Below, piece by piece: positions 16,521-25,247 of a DNA stretch of 64,000 bases. Below the pieces are notes generated by a model, which was given only the letters and a program-made list of their open reading frames with translations, had not been told where the DNA came from and did no database searches. The stretch comes from Mycobacterium adipatum. Lineage in GTDB: Bacteria > Actinomycetota > Actinomycetes > Mycobacteriales > Mycobacteriaceae. Location of the stretch: positions 868,001 through 932,000 of the forward strand of contig NZ_CP015596.1 of assembly GCF_001644575.1 (NCBI RefSeq), in the 5' to 3' direction. Each line of letters opens with the position of its first letter. The first letter of the stretch is position 1. The translations under genes were made by a program, and so were the position numbers.

Positions 16521-17663
16521 GTGAGTACCGAATCGCTCAGTGAGGCAGCACTACCCATCGAGCCGGGGCCGCGATCCTCCAACCGGGTCAAGGTTCTGGC
16601 GGGCGTCGGCGGTGTGATCCTGACGCTGCAGATCTACGTGTGGGTCCGGTGGATCACCGGCCCCTACTTCGAGCGGGTGCCGCAGGGTCCTAGTGAGCCA
16701 CCCCTGTACATGAAGATCCCGCTGATCGCCAACGCGGTGATCCTCTGGCTGGCATTGCCTTTCGCGCTGTGGTTCTTCTTCATCAAGCCCTGGCGCCAGG
16801 AGCGGCGGATCACCCTCGACGGAATGCTGCTCATCTCGATGGGCCTGATGTTCTTCCAGGATCCGTTCCTGAACTACTTCAATACCTGGTGTACGTACAA
16901 CACCTGGCTGTGGAACCGCGGATCCTGGGCGCCGTATCTGCCCGGAACCACGGCCTCGGAAGAACCGGGAGCGATGGTCGCCGAGCCGCTGCTGACCAAC
17001 GCGCCCGGCTACGCGTACGGGGTCCTGCTCATCACGATCATCGGCTGCGCCATCATGCGCAAGATCAAGGCGCGCCGGCCGAACATCAGCAACCTGAGGC
17101 TGATTCTGATCACCTATGCCATCGCCTTCGTCTTCGACTTCGTGATGGAGGCACTGGTCCTGCTGCCCACCGGTCTGTACACCTATCCCGGCGCCATCCA
17201 GGCGGTGTCGTTCAACGCCGGCACCTACTACCAGTGGCCCGTCTACGAGGGGCTGATGTGGGGCGGGGTGCAGACCGCCCTGTGCTGCCTGCGTTACTTC
17301 ACCGATGACCGGGGCCGAACTGTCATGGAACGTGGATTGGATGGCGTACGAGGAGGATTCGTGCGGCAGCAGTTCACCCGGTTCCTGGCCATCTTCGCCG
17401 GCGTGAGCGCCTGTTTCTTCTTCTTCTACAACGTCCCGGCCATCTACCTGGGCATGCACGCCGACCCGTGGCCGGAGGATCACCAGAAGCGGTCCTACTT
17501 CAACGGCGGTATCTGTGGCGAGGGAACTGACAAACCCTGCCCGCACCCCGATCTGCCGATGCACCGCAACCACACCGGCTACATCAACACCGACGGGCAG
17601 CTCGTGCTGCCCGAGGGGGCGACGATGCCCACCGTCGTGCCGTTCGATCGGCCGGCCGGATGA
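16521..17663 (+). CDS. AveC-like (spirocyclase family) multi-pass membrane protein
   Basis: The 380-residue protein has about seven hydrophobic segments (for example LAGVGGVILTLQIYVWV, IPLIANAVILWLALPF, LRLILITYAIAFVFDFVME) and matches mycobacterial proteins annotated as spirocyclase AveC family. AveC shapes the spiroketal of avermectin, but mycobacteria do not make avermectin, so the real reaction is unknown. I chose GTG 16521 because TATCTT lies 6 nt upstream (leaderless) and the palindromic operator would otherwise be inside the gene. Its stop overlaps the AAA+ gene start. Confidence 0.75.
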   Translation: MSTESLSEAALPIEPGPRSSNRVKVLAGVGGVILTLQIYVWVRWITGPYFERVPQGPSEPPLYMKIPLIANAVILWLALPFALWFFFIKPWRQERRITLDGMLLISMGLMFFQDPFLNYFNTWCTYNTWLWNRGSWAPYLPGTTASEEPGAMVAEPLLTNAPGYAYGVLLITIIGCAIMRKIKARRPNISNLRLILITYAIAFVFDFVMEALVLLPTGLYTYPGAIQAVSFNAGTYYQWPVYEGLMWGGVQTALCCLRYFTDDRGRTVMERGLDGVRGGFVRQQFTRFLAIFAGVSACFFFFYNVPAIYLGMHADPWPEDHQKRSYFNGGICGEGTDKPCPHPDLPMHRNHTGYINTDGQLVLPEGATMPTVVPFDRPAG

Positions 17664-18457
17664 CCGAAACCGCATTGTGCGCGCCGTACTACCGCGCGGT
17701 CGGGGAGGAAGCGCACGTCTTCCGAGCCGCTGCGCGACGCGGCTCGCCGATCCTGCTCAAAGGTCCGACCGGGTGCGGCAAAACCCGATTCGTCGAAGCC
17801 ATGGCGCACGACCTGGGCCGGGAACTCATCACCGTGGCGGGCCACGAGGACATGACATCGGCTGACCTGGTCGGCCGCTTCCTGCTCAAGGGCGGTGAAA
17901 CCGTCTGGGTGGACGGTCCGCTGACGCGAGCGGTGCGCGGCGGCGCCATTTTCTACCTCGACGAGGTCGTCGAGGCCAGACAGGACACCACCGTGGTGAT
18001 CCATCCCCTTGCCGATCACCGCCGCGAGCTCCCCGTCGACCGGCTCGGCCTGACCCTGCCTGCAGCGCCGGGGTTCCAACTGGTGATCTCGTACAACCCC
18101 GGTTATCAGAGTGTGCTCAAGAGCCTGAAGGAATCCACCCGGCAGCGGTTCATCGCCATCGAACTCGGCTTCCCGCCCGCCGATATCGAGACCGAGGTCG
18201 TCGGTTACGAGGCCGGCATCGATGTGGACACCGCGCGCATCCTGGTCACCCTCGCCGGCAGGATTCGCAACCTGGACGGATCGCCGTTGCGCGAGGTGGC
18301 ATCCACGCGCATGCTCATCCTCGCCGGTGGGCTGGTGGCCGAAGGTCTGAGCCTGCGCAGCGCGGTGCAGGCCGCCATGGTCCAGGTGCTCTCCGACGAC
18401 GGCGATCTCGTGCGTGCCCTCGGCGAGCTCGTCGACGCGACGCTGCCGCAGACGTGA
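17660..18457 (+). CDS. MoxR-type AAA+ ATPase (CbbQ/NirQ/NorQ family)
   Basis: The 265-residue ATPase has Walker A GPTGCGKT, Walker B IFYLDEVVE, a sensor-like VISYNPGY and an arginine-finger region STRQRF. This family works with a VWA partner to remodel or load cofactors into enzymes such as Rubisco or NO reductase. ATG 17660 overlaps the membrane-protein stop, and its own stop overlaps the VWA gene start, so all three are translated as a unit. The likely client is the AveC-like protein or another enzyme of the operon; this is inference. Confidence 0.9.
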   Translation: MTETALCAPYYRAVGEEAHVFRAAARRGSPILLKGPTGCGKTRFVEAMAHDLGRELITVAGHEDMTSADLVGRFLLKGGETVWVDGPLTRAVRGGAIFYLDEVVEARQDTTVVIHPLADHRRELPVDRLGLTLPAAPGFQLVISYNPGYQSVLKSLKESTRQRFIAIELGFPPADIETEVVGYEAGIDVDTARILVTLAGRIRNLDGSPLREVASTRMLILAGGLVAEGLSLRSAVQAAMVQVLSDDGDLVRALGELVDATLPQT

Positions 18458-20079
18458 CCGATCCGGCCCGGTTGCGGCTGCTCGCAAGCTCCGTTGCGGG
18501 TAGGGCCGTCGAGGTGGCAGCGGCGCCCGCCGGTCGGCCGGCTCACACCGACGGGCACACCGTCTTCGTCTCCGCCGCGGCTTCCGCCGACGCGCAGCGA
18601 CGCGAAATGCTGCTGCAGAGTGCGCTTCTCGCGGCCGGCAGCCTCGACAGACGTCACCTGAGCGCGCTGCGCGGGCGCCCGGCGGCGATGCGGCGCTATC
18701 TGGCGCTCGAAGGTCACCGGGTGCTCGCCGAGGTGTCGGCGCAACTGCCGCTCGCCGCCGCTCTGTGCCCGGACGGGCGGCCGCCGACCAGGACCATCGC
18801 GCAGTCACTGGACATGGCCCGCGGCCGGCAGCCGGTGCCCGAGCCGCCGGATTGGTTCGGCGTGATCGTCTGCGCGGCACCTCGGCAGGGCGTGCCGTTG
18901 AATGTCGACACCACCGGGGACATCGAGTCGGACGACGACGATGACGAGCACGGCAGGCAGAGCACCATCCTCAAACTGTTCGAGGCACCCATCAATTCGC
19001 GGGCGCTGTCGAACTTGCTGCGCAAGCTGTTCGGCGCGGCGAAGGCGTCGGCCGAGGACGAAGCCGGTGGCGAGCTGCGGGTGGGATCGGTGCGCCGCGC
19101 CAAGGACGCGGGCCCCCAGGCCCGGCCCTTGGCGACCCGTATCAGGTTCACCGATCGCGGCAGGCCCGGTGCCACCGTCGGCATCGGCGCAGCGCTGTAT
19201 CCGGAGTGGGATGTGCACAACGACCGTTACCGGCCCCACTGGTGCCGGGTCATCGACTTCCCGCTGCTGACCGCCGCTGACGTGTCCGCCGCCGACGTCC
19301 CCCAGGATCCCGCACTGCGCCAGCGCCTGGCCCGGGTCAGCTTGGGCCCCAAACTGTTTCGTGGTCGGGCCGACGGTGACGACGTGGATGTCGACGCACT
19401 GATCTCGCTGAGCGTCGATCTGCGGTCTGGGTTCTCCCCGCCCGAACACGTCTACCTCGAACGCCGCAAACTCGAACGCCATCTCGGGGTCCTGATCCTG
19501 CTCGATGCGTCCGGCTCGGCCACCGATGCCGACCCGCACGGTCGGGCCGTGCACGATCATCAGCGCCGCGCTGCGGCAACCATGGCGGCCACCTTGGAGG
19601 AACTCGGCGACCGGGTGGCCGTCTACGCGTTCCGCTCCCAGGGGCGCAACGCGGTGTATCTGCCCGCCATCAAGACGTTCGGCCAGCGATTCGGGGCCGC
19701 CGGGCGAGCCCGGCTCAACGGGCTCCAGCCGTCCGGCTACACCCGCCTCGGCGCCGGCATCCGCGGGGCGGGGGAGATCCTCAAGACCCAGGCGGGTACC
19801 CCGAACAGGTTGCTGGTCGTGCTGTCCGACGGCTACCCCTACGACAACGGCTACGAGGGCCGCTACGCCGAGGCCGATACAGGCAAGGCGTTGGAGGAAC
19901 TGCGTGCCGACGGGGTGGCTTGTCTGTGCCTGACGATCGGTGCGGAGGTCGGCGGTGCCGTCACCGAGCAGGTCTTCGGGTCGGCATGCCACGCCGGAGG
20001 CGCCTCGCTGAGCGAGCTGAGTCCACGGATGGATGAGCTGTTCCTGTCGGCACTGCACGAACTCGCCGCAGCACGGTAG
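18454..20079 (+). CDS. VWA-domain protein (NorD/CbbO type)
   Basis: The 541-residue protein has a C-terminal von Willebrand A domain with MIDAS motif DASGS, a threonine in SGYTRLG and SDGYPYD. The N-terminal half is helical and carries an acidic ESDDDDDEHG stretch. It is the usual partner of NorQ/CbbQ ATPases, using its metal-dependent adhesion site to bind the client. GTG 18454 overlaps the ATPase stop (GTGA). No NO reductase or Rubisco gene is in the window. Confidence 0.88.
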   Translation: MTDPARLRLLASSVAGRAVEVAAAPAGRPAHTDGHTVFVSAAASADAQRREMLLQSALLAAGSLDRRHLSALRGRPAAMRRYLALEGHRVLAEVSAQLPLAAALCPDGRPPTRTIAQSLDMARGRQPVPEPPDWFGVIVCAAPRQGVPLNVDTTGDIESDDDDDEHGRQSTILKLFEAPINSRALSNLLRKLFGAAKASAEDEAGGELRVGSVRRAKDAGPQARPLATRIRFTDRGRPGATVGIGAALYPEWDVHNDRYRPHWCRVIDFPLLTAADVSAADVPQDPALRQRLARVSLGPKLFRGRADGDDVDVDALISLSVDLRSGFSPPEHVYLERRKLERHLGVLILLDASGSATDADPHGRAVHDHQRRAAATMAATLEELGDRVAVYAFRSQGRNAVYLPAIKTFGQRFGAAGRARLNGLQPSGYTRLGAGIRGAGEILKTQAGTPNRLLVVLSDGYPYDNGYEGRYAEADTGKALEELRADGVACLCLTIGAEVGGAVTEQVFGSACHAGGASLSELSPRMDELFLSALHELAAAR

Positions 20080-20088
20080 GACTACGGA

Positions 20089-20101
20089 CTGTCAAGGGTT
20101 C
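20089..20101. promoter_or_regulatory. Shared upstream motif, copy 1
   Basis: CTGTCAAGGGTTC occurs here, 63 bp before the SDR/NmrA-like gene, and again at 23713-23725 before the gene on the other side of the LuxR-type regulator. Two identical 13-mers flanking one regulator suggest its binding site or a shared -35 element. Confidence 0.5.
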
Positions 20102-20164
20102 CCCCGGGTGCCGTCGGCGACCACGCTGGGGGAGACAGGTCGAACACCGTGGAAAGGCATGGAC

Positions 20165-20914
20165 ATGTTGGTCGTCGTTATCGGCGGAACCGGGCTGATC
20201 GGCTCGAAGGTCATCGCCAACCTCACCGCACTTGGTCATGACGCGGTGGCCGCATCGCCGCGTTCCGGCGTGGACACCATCTCCGGCGAGGGGGTGTCCG
20301 CGGCACTGGCCGGAGCCGATGTCGTCGTCGACGTCACCAATTCGCCGTCCTTCGCCGACGACGATGTGCTCGCCTTCTTCACCACCTCGACGCAAAACCT
20401 GCTGACCGCCGAACGTGAGCAGGGGGTCGGGCACCACGTGGCGCTGTCGGTCGTGGGTGCCGCCGGCGTCCCGGACAGCGGCTACATGCGCGCCAAGGTG
20501 GCCCAGGAAAAGCTGATCGCCGAATCGGGGATCCCGTACACTATCGTGCGCGCCACTCAGTTCTACGAGTTCGTCGAGGCCATCGCGGGATCGGCCGACG
20601 CCGGGGGCACCGTGCGGCTGCCGCACGCCGCCATGCAGCCGATCGCCGCCGCGGATGTGGCCACCGGCGTGACCCGCGCTGCCGTCGGCGACCCCGTCAA
20701 CGGAGCGGTGGAGATCGCCGGACCGGAGAGGGTTGGCATGGACGACTTCGTGCGCACCGGGCTGGCCGCCAAGGGCGATCCGCGAACGGTCGTCACCGAT
20801 CCCGCCGCGCCCTACTTCGGCGCGGTCATCGACGACAGCAGCATCGTGCCTGCCGGCCCGGCGACGCTGTTCGAGACCACCTTCGCGCAATGGTTGTCCG
20901 CGCAACCCGTGTAG
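20165..20914 (+). CDS. NmrA/SDR-like NAD(P)-binding protein
   Basis: The 249-residue atypical SDR has IGGTGLIGSKV (residues 6-16) for dinucleotide binding, the SVVGAAG strand and a YMRAKVAQEKLI stretch with Y/K spacing. It lacks the classical YxxxK in the usual context, as in NmrA-like redox sensors and isomerases. I chose ATG 20165 over ATG 20159 because GGAAAGG lies 7 nt upstream. It precedes the LuxR-type regulator by 22 bp and carries the shared 13-bp motif upstream, so it may be a direct target. Confidence 0.82.
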   Translation: MLVVVIGGTGLIGSKVIANLTALGHDAVAASPRSGVDTISGEGVSAALAGADVVVDVTNSPSFADDDVLAFFTTSTQNLLTAEREQGVGHHVALSVVGAAGVPDSGYMRAKVAQEKLIAESGIPYTIVRATQFYEFVEAIAGSADAGGTVRLPHAAMQPIAAADVATGVTRAAVGDPVNGAVEIAGPERVGMDDFVRTGLAAKGDPRTVVTDPAAPYFGAVIDDSSIVPAGPATLFETTFAQWLSAQPV

Positions 20915-20936
20915 CCGGTGGCTAACATGCTCAGGC

Positions 20937-23705
20937 ATGCCGGGTGAGTTGCACGGGCGCGACCGAGAATGTAAGGCGCTGCGCACTCTTCTTGCCACGG
21001 CCCGTTCCGGAACCGGTCAGGCACTGGTGGTGCGCGGCGAGGCGGGCGTCGGCAAGACGGCACTGCTGCACTACCTGGTGGACCAGGCTGAGGGATACCA
21101 CATCACCCGGGTGTCGGGAATCGAATCCGATATGGAACTGGCCTTCGCCGGCCTGCACCAGTTGTGCCTGCCACTGCTGGAACATCGCGACGAACTGCCC
21201 GCCCCGCAGCGGGCGGCGCTGGACGTGGCCTTCGGCCTGGGCGCCGGCCCGGCCCCGGACCGCTTCCTGGTCGGCCTTGCCGTATTGAGCCTGCTGGCGG
21301 CCGCCGCCGATGACCAGCCGGTGCTGTGCGTGATCGATGACGTGCAGTGGCTTGACGAAGTGTCCATGCAGACACTGGGATTCGCGGCACGCCGGCTGCT
21401 GGCCGAGCCCGTGGCGATCGTGTTCGCCATCCGGGACGGATACGCCGAGATGCTGCCCGGCCTGCCCGAACTGCCCATCACCGGGCTCGCCGACGCCGAC
21501 GCCCGGGAACTGCTGGAGTCGGTGATGGTCGGGGGGATCGACCCGCTGGTGCGTGACCGCATCGTGGCCGAGACGCGGGGCTTGCCGTTGGCCCTGGTCG
21601 ACGTGCCCCGCACCGCGACCGCGCACGAACTGGCCGGTGGCTTCTGGATCTCCGGTACCCGGTCGTCGACCGCGGCGATCGAAGCGGACTTCGGGCAGCG
21701 GATCTCCGCCCTGCCGGCCGACACCCGGCGCCTGCTCCTGGTCGCCGCCGCCGAACCGGTGGGCGACTCCGCGTTGTTCCTGCGGGCTGCCGCGCTGCTC
21801 GGCATCCCGGTCGATGCGCTCGCGCCGGCCGAAGCAGCGGGCATCATCGAGTTCGGTTCGCGGATGCGTTTTCACCACCCGCTGATGCGGTCGGCGGTCT
21901 ACCGGGTGGCCGATCTCGCCGATCGCCGGTCGGTACATCAGGCCCTCGCGGCGGCCACCGACCCCCATGCCGATCCGGACCGGCGGGCCTGGCACGCGGC
22001 CGGCGCCGCGGCCGGACCCGATGACGCGGTGGCCGCCGAGCTGGAAGACTCCGCCGGGCGTGCCCAGAGCAGGGGTGGAATGGCGGCCGCCGCAGCGTTT
22101 CTGGAGCGATCGGCAATCCTGACCCGCGATCCTGTGCTGCGCGGATCCAGGGCGGTCGCGGCGGCTCAGGCCAAACGTGAGGCGGCCGCGCCCGCCGCCG
22201 CCTACGAGCTGCTGTCACTGGCGGAGTCGAGCCCACTGTCGGCGCTGCAGCGCGCCCAGGTGGCCCGGATCCGGGCCCAGACCGATTTCGTCCGCAGCCG
22301 GGCGACGTCGACCGGCGCCCCATCGGTCGGTGAGTCCGCCGCACAGTTACTCGAAGCGGCGCGCGGCCTGGAAGGCCTCGACGACGACCTGGCCAGGGAG
22401 ACCTTCCTGGAGGCGCTGACCGCGGCGATGTACGCGGGGCGCCTGGGCGATCACGGCTTGCTTGCCGAGATCGCCGCAGCCGGACGGGCGGCCGTCGACC
22501 GTCTGCCCGCACTGCACCGCCCGATCGATTTTCTGCTGGCGGGCATGTGCAGCCGGATTGTCGACGGTCCCGGGACCGGATCCGGGGATCTGCACACCGC
22601 GCTGGAGCTCTGGAACGCGCACGCTCAACAGCACGCGGGTCAGTGGTTGTACTGGCCGTTTCCGATCGCTCAGGAATCCGCGGCACACGAGATGTGGGAC
22701 GACGACGTGCTGGAGCGGATCGCCACCGACACCGTGCAGCGGGCCCGCGATGCGGGCGCGCTGGCGGCGCTGCCCCCGGCCCTCGGCTACCGCGCCGGTG
22801 TGCATTTCTACCGGGGCGAATTCGATTCGGCGACAAGGCTGATCGAGGAATCGAAGGCTGTCACCGCGTCGATGGGCTACGCGCCCGTGCGATATCACAC
22901 ACTGATGCTGGCGGCCTGGCGCGGCGCGGTGTCCGAGGCCGAGGACATCTGTGCGGCGGCGGCATCCGATGGTGCGGCCCGAGGCGAGGGCAGGTTGCTC
23001 GGTCTGTCCAGCTTCAGTCGCGCGGTCCTCTACAACGGCCTCGGCCGCTATCACGAGGCGCTGGCCGAAGCCCGTCGCTGCTGCGAGTACGAGGATCTCG
23101 GGTTCTACGGGTGGTGCCTGTACGAACTGATCGAAGCCGCCGTCCACGCCGGAGACTACGAGGCGGCCGCGGCTGCCTTCCCACAGTTCGAGGCCCGCGC
23201 CGGTGCCAGCGGCACCGACTGGGGTCGGGGAGCGGTGGCCGCGGCACAGGCCCTGCTCGCCGACAACGACGAGGCAGAAAGCGCCTTCCTGGAGGCGATC
23301 GAACGGCTTGAGCGAGCCGATATCGCGCTGCATCTGTCGCGGGTGCGGTTGTCCTACGGCGAGTGGCTGCGCCGCGCGAACCGGCGCACCGATGCACGTC
23401 GGCACCTCGGCGACGCCCATCAGATGTTCACCACCATGGGCGCCCAGGGCTTCGCCGAGCGGGCCCGCCGAGAACTGGTGGCCATCGGCGCGAAGGTACG
23501 CAAACAACCGGTGGCCACCGGTGACGGCCTTACCCCGCAGGAGGCGCAGATCGCCCGCCTGGCGGCCGACGGGTTGACCAACCAAGAGATCGGTGCGCAA
23601 CTCTTCATCAGCACGCACACCGTGGAATGGCACCTGCGAAAGGTGTTCGTCAAGCTCGACATCAGCTCGCGCCGTCAGCTGCGCACCGCAGCCCTGCCCG
23701 ACTGA
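20937..23705 (+). CDS. Large LuxR-family ATPase regulator (LAL type)
   Basis: The 922-residue protein has an N-terminal AAA/STAND ATPase with Walker A GEAGVGKTA (about 34-42) and Walker B VIDDVQWLD. A long TPR-like helical middle follows, and a C-terminal LuxR helix-turn-helix (LTPQEAQIARLAADGLTNQEIGAQLFISTHTVEWHLRKVFVKL region). Such regulators switch on target promoters after inducer and ATP binding. ATG 20937 has only a weak AGG upstream. The same 13-bp motif lies before both neighbouring genes, which makes them the likely targets. Confidence 0.9.
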   Translation: MPGELHGRDRECKALRTLLATARSGTGQALVVRGEAGVGKTALLHYLVDQAEGYHITRVSGIESDMELAFAGLHQLCLPLLEHRDELPAPQRAALDVAFGLGAGPAPDRFLVGLAVLSLLAAAADDQPVLCVIDDVQWLDEVSMQTLGFAARRLLAEPVAIVFAIRDGYAEMLPGLPELPITGLADADARELLESVMVGGIDPLVRDRIVAETRGLPLALVDVPRTATAHELAGGFWISGTRSSTAAIEADFGQRISALPADTRRLLLVAAAEPVGDSALFLRAAALLGIPVDALAPAEAAGIIEFGSRMRFHHPLMRSAVYRVADLADRRSVHQALAAATDPHADPDRRAWHAAGAAAGPDDAVAAELEDSAGRAQSRGGMAAAAAFLERSAILTRDPVLRGSRAVAAAQAKREAAAPAAAYELLSLAESSPLSALQRAQVARIRAQTDFVRSRATSTGAPSVGESAAQLLEAARGLEGLDDDLARETFLEALTAAMYAGRLGDHGLLAEIAAAGRAAVDRLPALHRPIDFLLAGMCSRIVDGPGTGSGDLHTALELWNAHAQQHAGQWLYWPFPIAQESAAHEMWDDDVLERIATDTVQRARDAGALAALPPALGYRAGVHFYRGEFDSATRLIEESKAVTASMGYAPVRYHTLMLAAWRGAVSEAEDICAAAASDGAARGEGRLLGLSSFSRAVLYNGLGRYHEALAEARRCCEYEDLGFYGWCLYELIEAAVHAGDYEAAAAAFPQFEARAGASGTDWGRGAVAAAQALLADNDEAESAFLEAIERLERADIALHLSRVRLSYGEWLRRANRRTDARRHLGDAHQMFTTMGAQGFAERARRELVAIGAKVRKQPVATGDGLTPQEAQIARLAADGLTNQEIGAQLFISTHTVEWHLRKVFVKLDISSRRQLRTAALPD

Positions 23706-23712
23706 CCACGCC

Positions 23713-23725
23713 CTGTCAAGGGTTC
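23713..23725. promoter_or_regulatory. Shared upstream motif, copy 2
   Basis: This second CTGTCAAGGGTTC lies 8 bp after the LuxR-type gene and 31 bp before the start at 23757. Compared with copy 1 (20089-20101) the flanks also agree partly (CC/AC before, GC/CC after). Confidence 0.5.
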
Positions 23726-23756
23726 GCCTGGCCTGCGGCGCTGCCAGGCTGAGACG

Positions 23757-24713
23757 ATGTCGACAATCCTGCTCCAGACGACCATCACCGAGAACCCGGA
23801 TGACTGGGATATCCGTCGCTTCGCACTGCTGGCGGCAGAACTGCGCGACGCCGGGCATCGGGTCGTCGCGCGCAACCGGGAGCCCGGCGTGGACGATGCC
23901 GTTCTCAGCCGGGTCGATGAACTCGGCTTTGATCAGGTGTGGTTGATGGCGGTCGACGTCGGTGACGGACTCAGCGCATCCGATGCCGCGGCGATCATCC
24001 GGTTCCGGTGCCGCGGCGGCGGAGTGCTCACCGCCCGCGATCACCAGGACCTGGGATGCTCGTTGCTGCAACTGGGTTCGCTCGGGGCGGTCAACCAATT
24101 CCACTGCACCACCGACGATCCGGTGACACTCTGCGATGACCGGGGCAACCCCGATATCGCCTGGCCCAATTATCATTCCGGCGCCAACGGTGATTACCAG
24201 CCGGTGTTTGTCGGTGACACCGTGCACGAGTTGCTGCGCACCGCACGGACTCGCAGTGGGCATGTCGAGTGGTTCCCCGCCCATCCGCATGAGGGCGCGG
24301 TGTCCGCGGCCGGCCCGCACGCCCGAGTGCTGGCCCAGGGCCGCAGTGCGCACACCGGGCGGCGGTTCAACCTCGCCATCCTGCTGGACGGGGAACGGAC
24401 GGTCGACGGCCGGCAGATGGGCCGGGCGCTGGCGGCGTCCACCTTTCACCACTTCGCGGACTACAACTGGGATATCCGGTCAGGGGCACCGAGCTTCGTG
24501 ACCGAGGCGCCGGGCACCGGCGTGGGCATGGATCCGCACCCGCTGCCGACCTTCAAGGACTACGTGCGCAATATCGCCGCGTGGCTGTCGCCCTCGCCGC
24601 CGATCAGCAGCAGTTCGTCGCCGGTCGCGAAGATGTCGTCGGGTTTCGGGATCAACACGGAGTCGCCCCGCAGCAATGTCACCAGTGCGGTATTGGACGG
24701 CAGCTCCAATTGA
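23757..24713 (+). CDS. ThuA/glutamine amidotransferase-like protein, overlapping trkA antisense
   Basis: The 318-residue protein has an alpha/beta start (STILLQTTITENPDDWDIRRFALLAAELRDAGH) and GGGVLTARDHQDLG, like ThuA or class I amidotransferase-like folds; no catalytic cysteine is clear. The globular part seems to end near IAAWL (about residue 280). The last 40 or so residues (SPPISSSSSP and after) are read antisense to the end of the TrkA-type gene, a 154-bp convergent overlap, so the tail may result from loss of an earlier stop. The gene carries the shared LuxR-linked motif upstream. Confidence 0.65.
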   Translation: MSTILLQTTITENPDDWDIRRFALLAAELRDAGHRVVARNREPGVDDAVLSRVDELGFDQVWLMAVDVGDGLSASDAAAIIRFRCRGGGVLTARDHQDLGCSLLQLGSLGAVNQFHCTTDDPVTLCDDRGNPDIAWPNYHSGANGDYQPVFVGDTVHELLRTARTRSGHVEWFPAHPHEGAVSAAGPHARVLAQGRSAHTGRRFNLAILLDGERTVDGRQMGRALAASTFHHFADYNWDIRSGAPSFVTEAPGTGVGMDPHPLPTFKDYVRNIAAWLSPSPPISSSSSPVAKMSSGFGINTESPRSNVTSAVLDGSSN

Positions 24714-25210
24714 TCGATCCGCTGGCCCACAAGCCAATTATCCTCGGGCAGGGTCAGTTTGGTCAGGCTGACGTGACCCTCACGTAGGCCCATCAACCGT
24801 ACGAGATGGCCGACGTCGATGGCGCCCTCGATGCCGGCGGCCAGCGCACCGGGCGTCGACACGGCCACGTCGATACCCCAGGCCTGGCTGAACAGCCACT
24901 GGTTGTCGACATCGTTGATGCGCGCGACCACCCGTGGCACCCCGAACTCGGTCTTGGCGAGCAGCCCCACGACCAGATTGGCCTTGTCATCGCCGGTCGC
25001 GGCGATCATCACATCACAGGTCTGCGCGCCGGCCTCCTGCAGCGCGGACAGCTCGCATGCATCGGCGAGCAACCAGTCCGCGCCCTCGACGGTCTGGGGT
25101 TCGAACCGCCGCCGTGCACGTTCGATCAGCAGCACCTTGTGGCCGTATCCGAGCAGCTCCCGCGCGACGGAACGGCCGACGTTGCCGGCGCCCGCTATGC
25201 CGATCCGCAT
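24560..25210 (-). CDS. TrkA-family potassium channel/transport regulatory subunit (CeoC-like)
   Basis: The 216-residue protein has a RCK/TrkA-N domain beginning MRIGIAGAGNVGRSVA (GxGxxG) with the acidic residue ending the second strand in LLIERAR. It also has a C-terminal TrkA-C domain with GDELLLIGGEGD. It is like CeoB/CeoC of M. tuberculosis and would gate K+ uptake in response to NAD(H) or nucleotides. GTG 25219 or 25225 are other possible starts. It diverges, with a spacer under 40 bp, from a K+/H+ antiporter with its own TrkA-C domain, so the two form a K+ balance pair. Confidence 0.85.
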   Translation of the reverse strand: MRIGIAGAGNVGRSVARELLGYGHKVLLIERARRRFEPQTVEGADWLLADACELSALQEAGAQTCDVMIAATGDDKANLVVGLLAKTEFGVPRVVARINDVDNQWLFSQAWGIDVAVSTPGALAAGIEGAIDVGHLVRLMGLREGHVSLTKLTLPEDNWLVGQRIDQLELPSNTALVTLLRGDSVLIPKPDDIFATGDELLLIGGEGDSHAAILRT

Positions 25211-25247
25211 CTTGCGCACTGCCACCCGGCTATCTTGACTTAATCCC

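Noticed and set aside
22347..24452. 701-codon minus-strand open frame
   Set aside because: Antisense to the LuxR-type regulator and ThuA-like gene; no recognisable domain or ribosome site.
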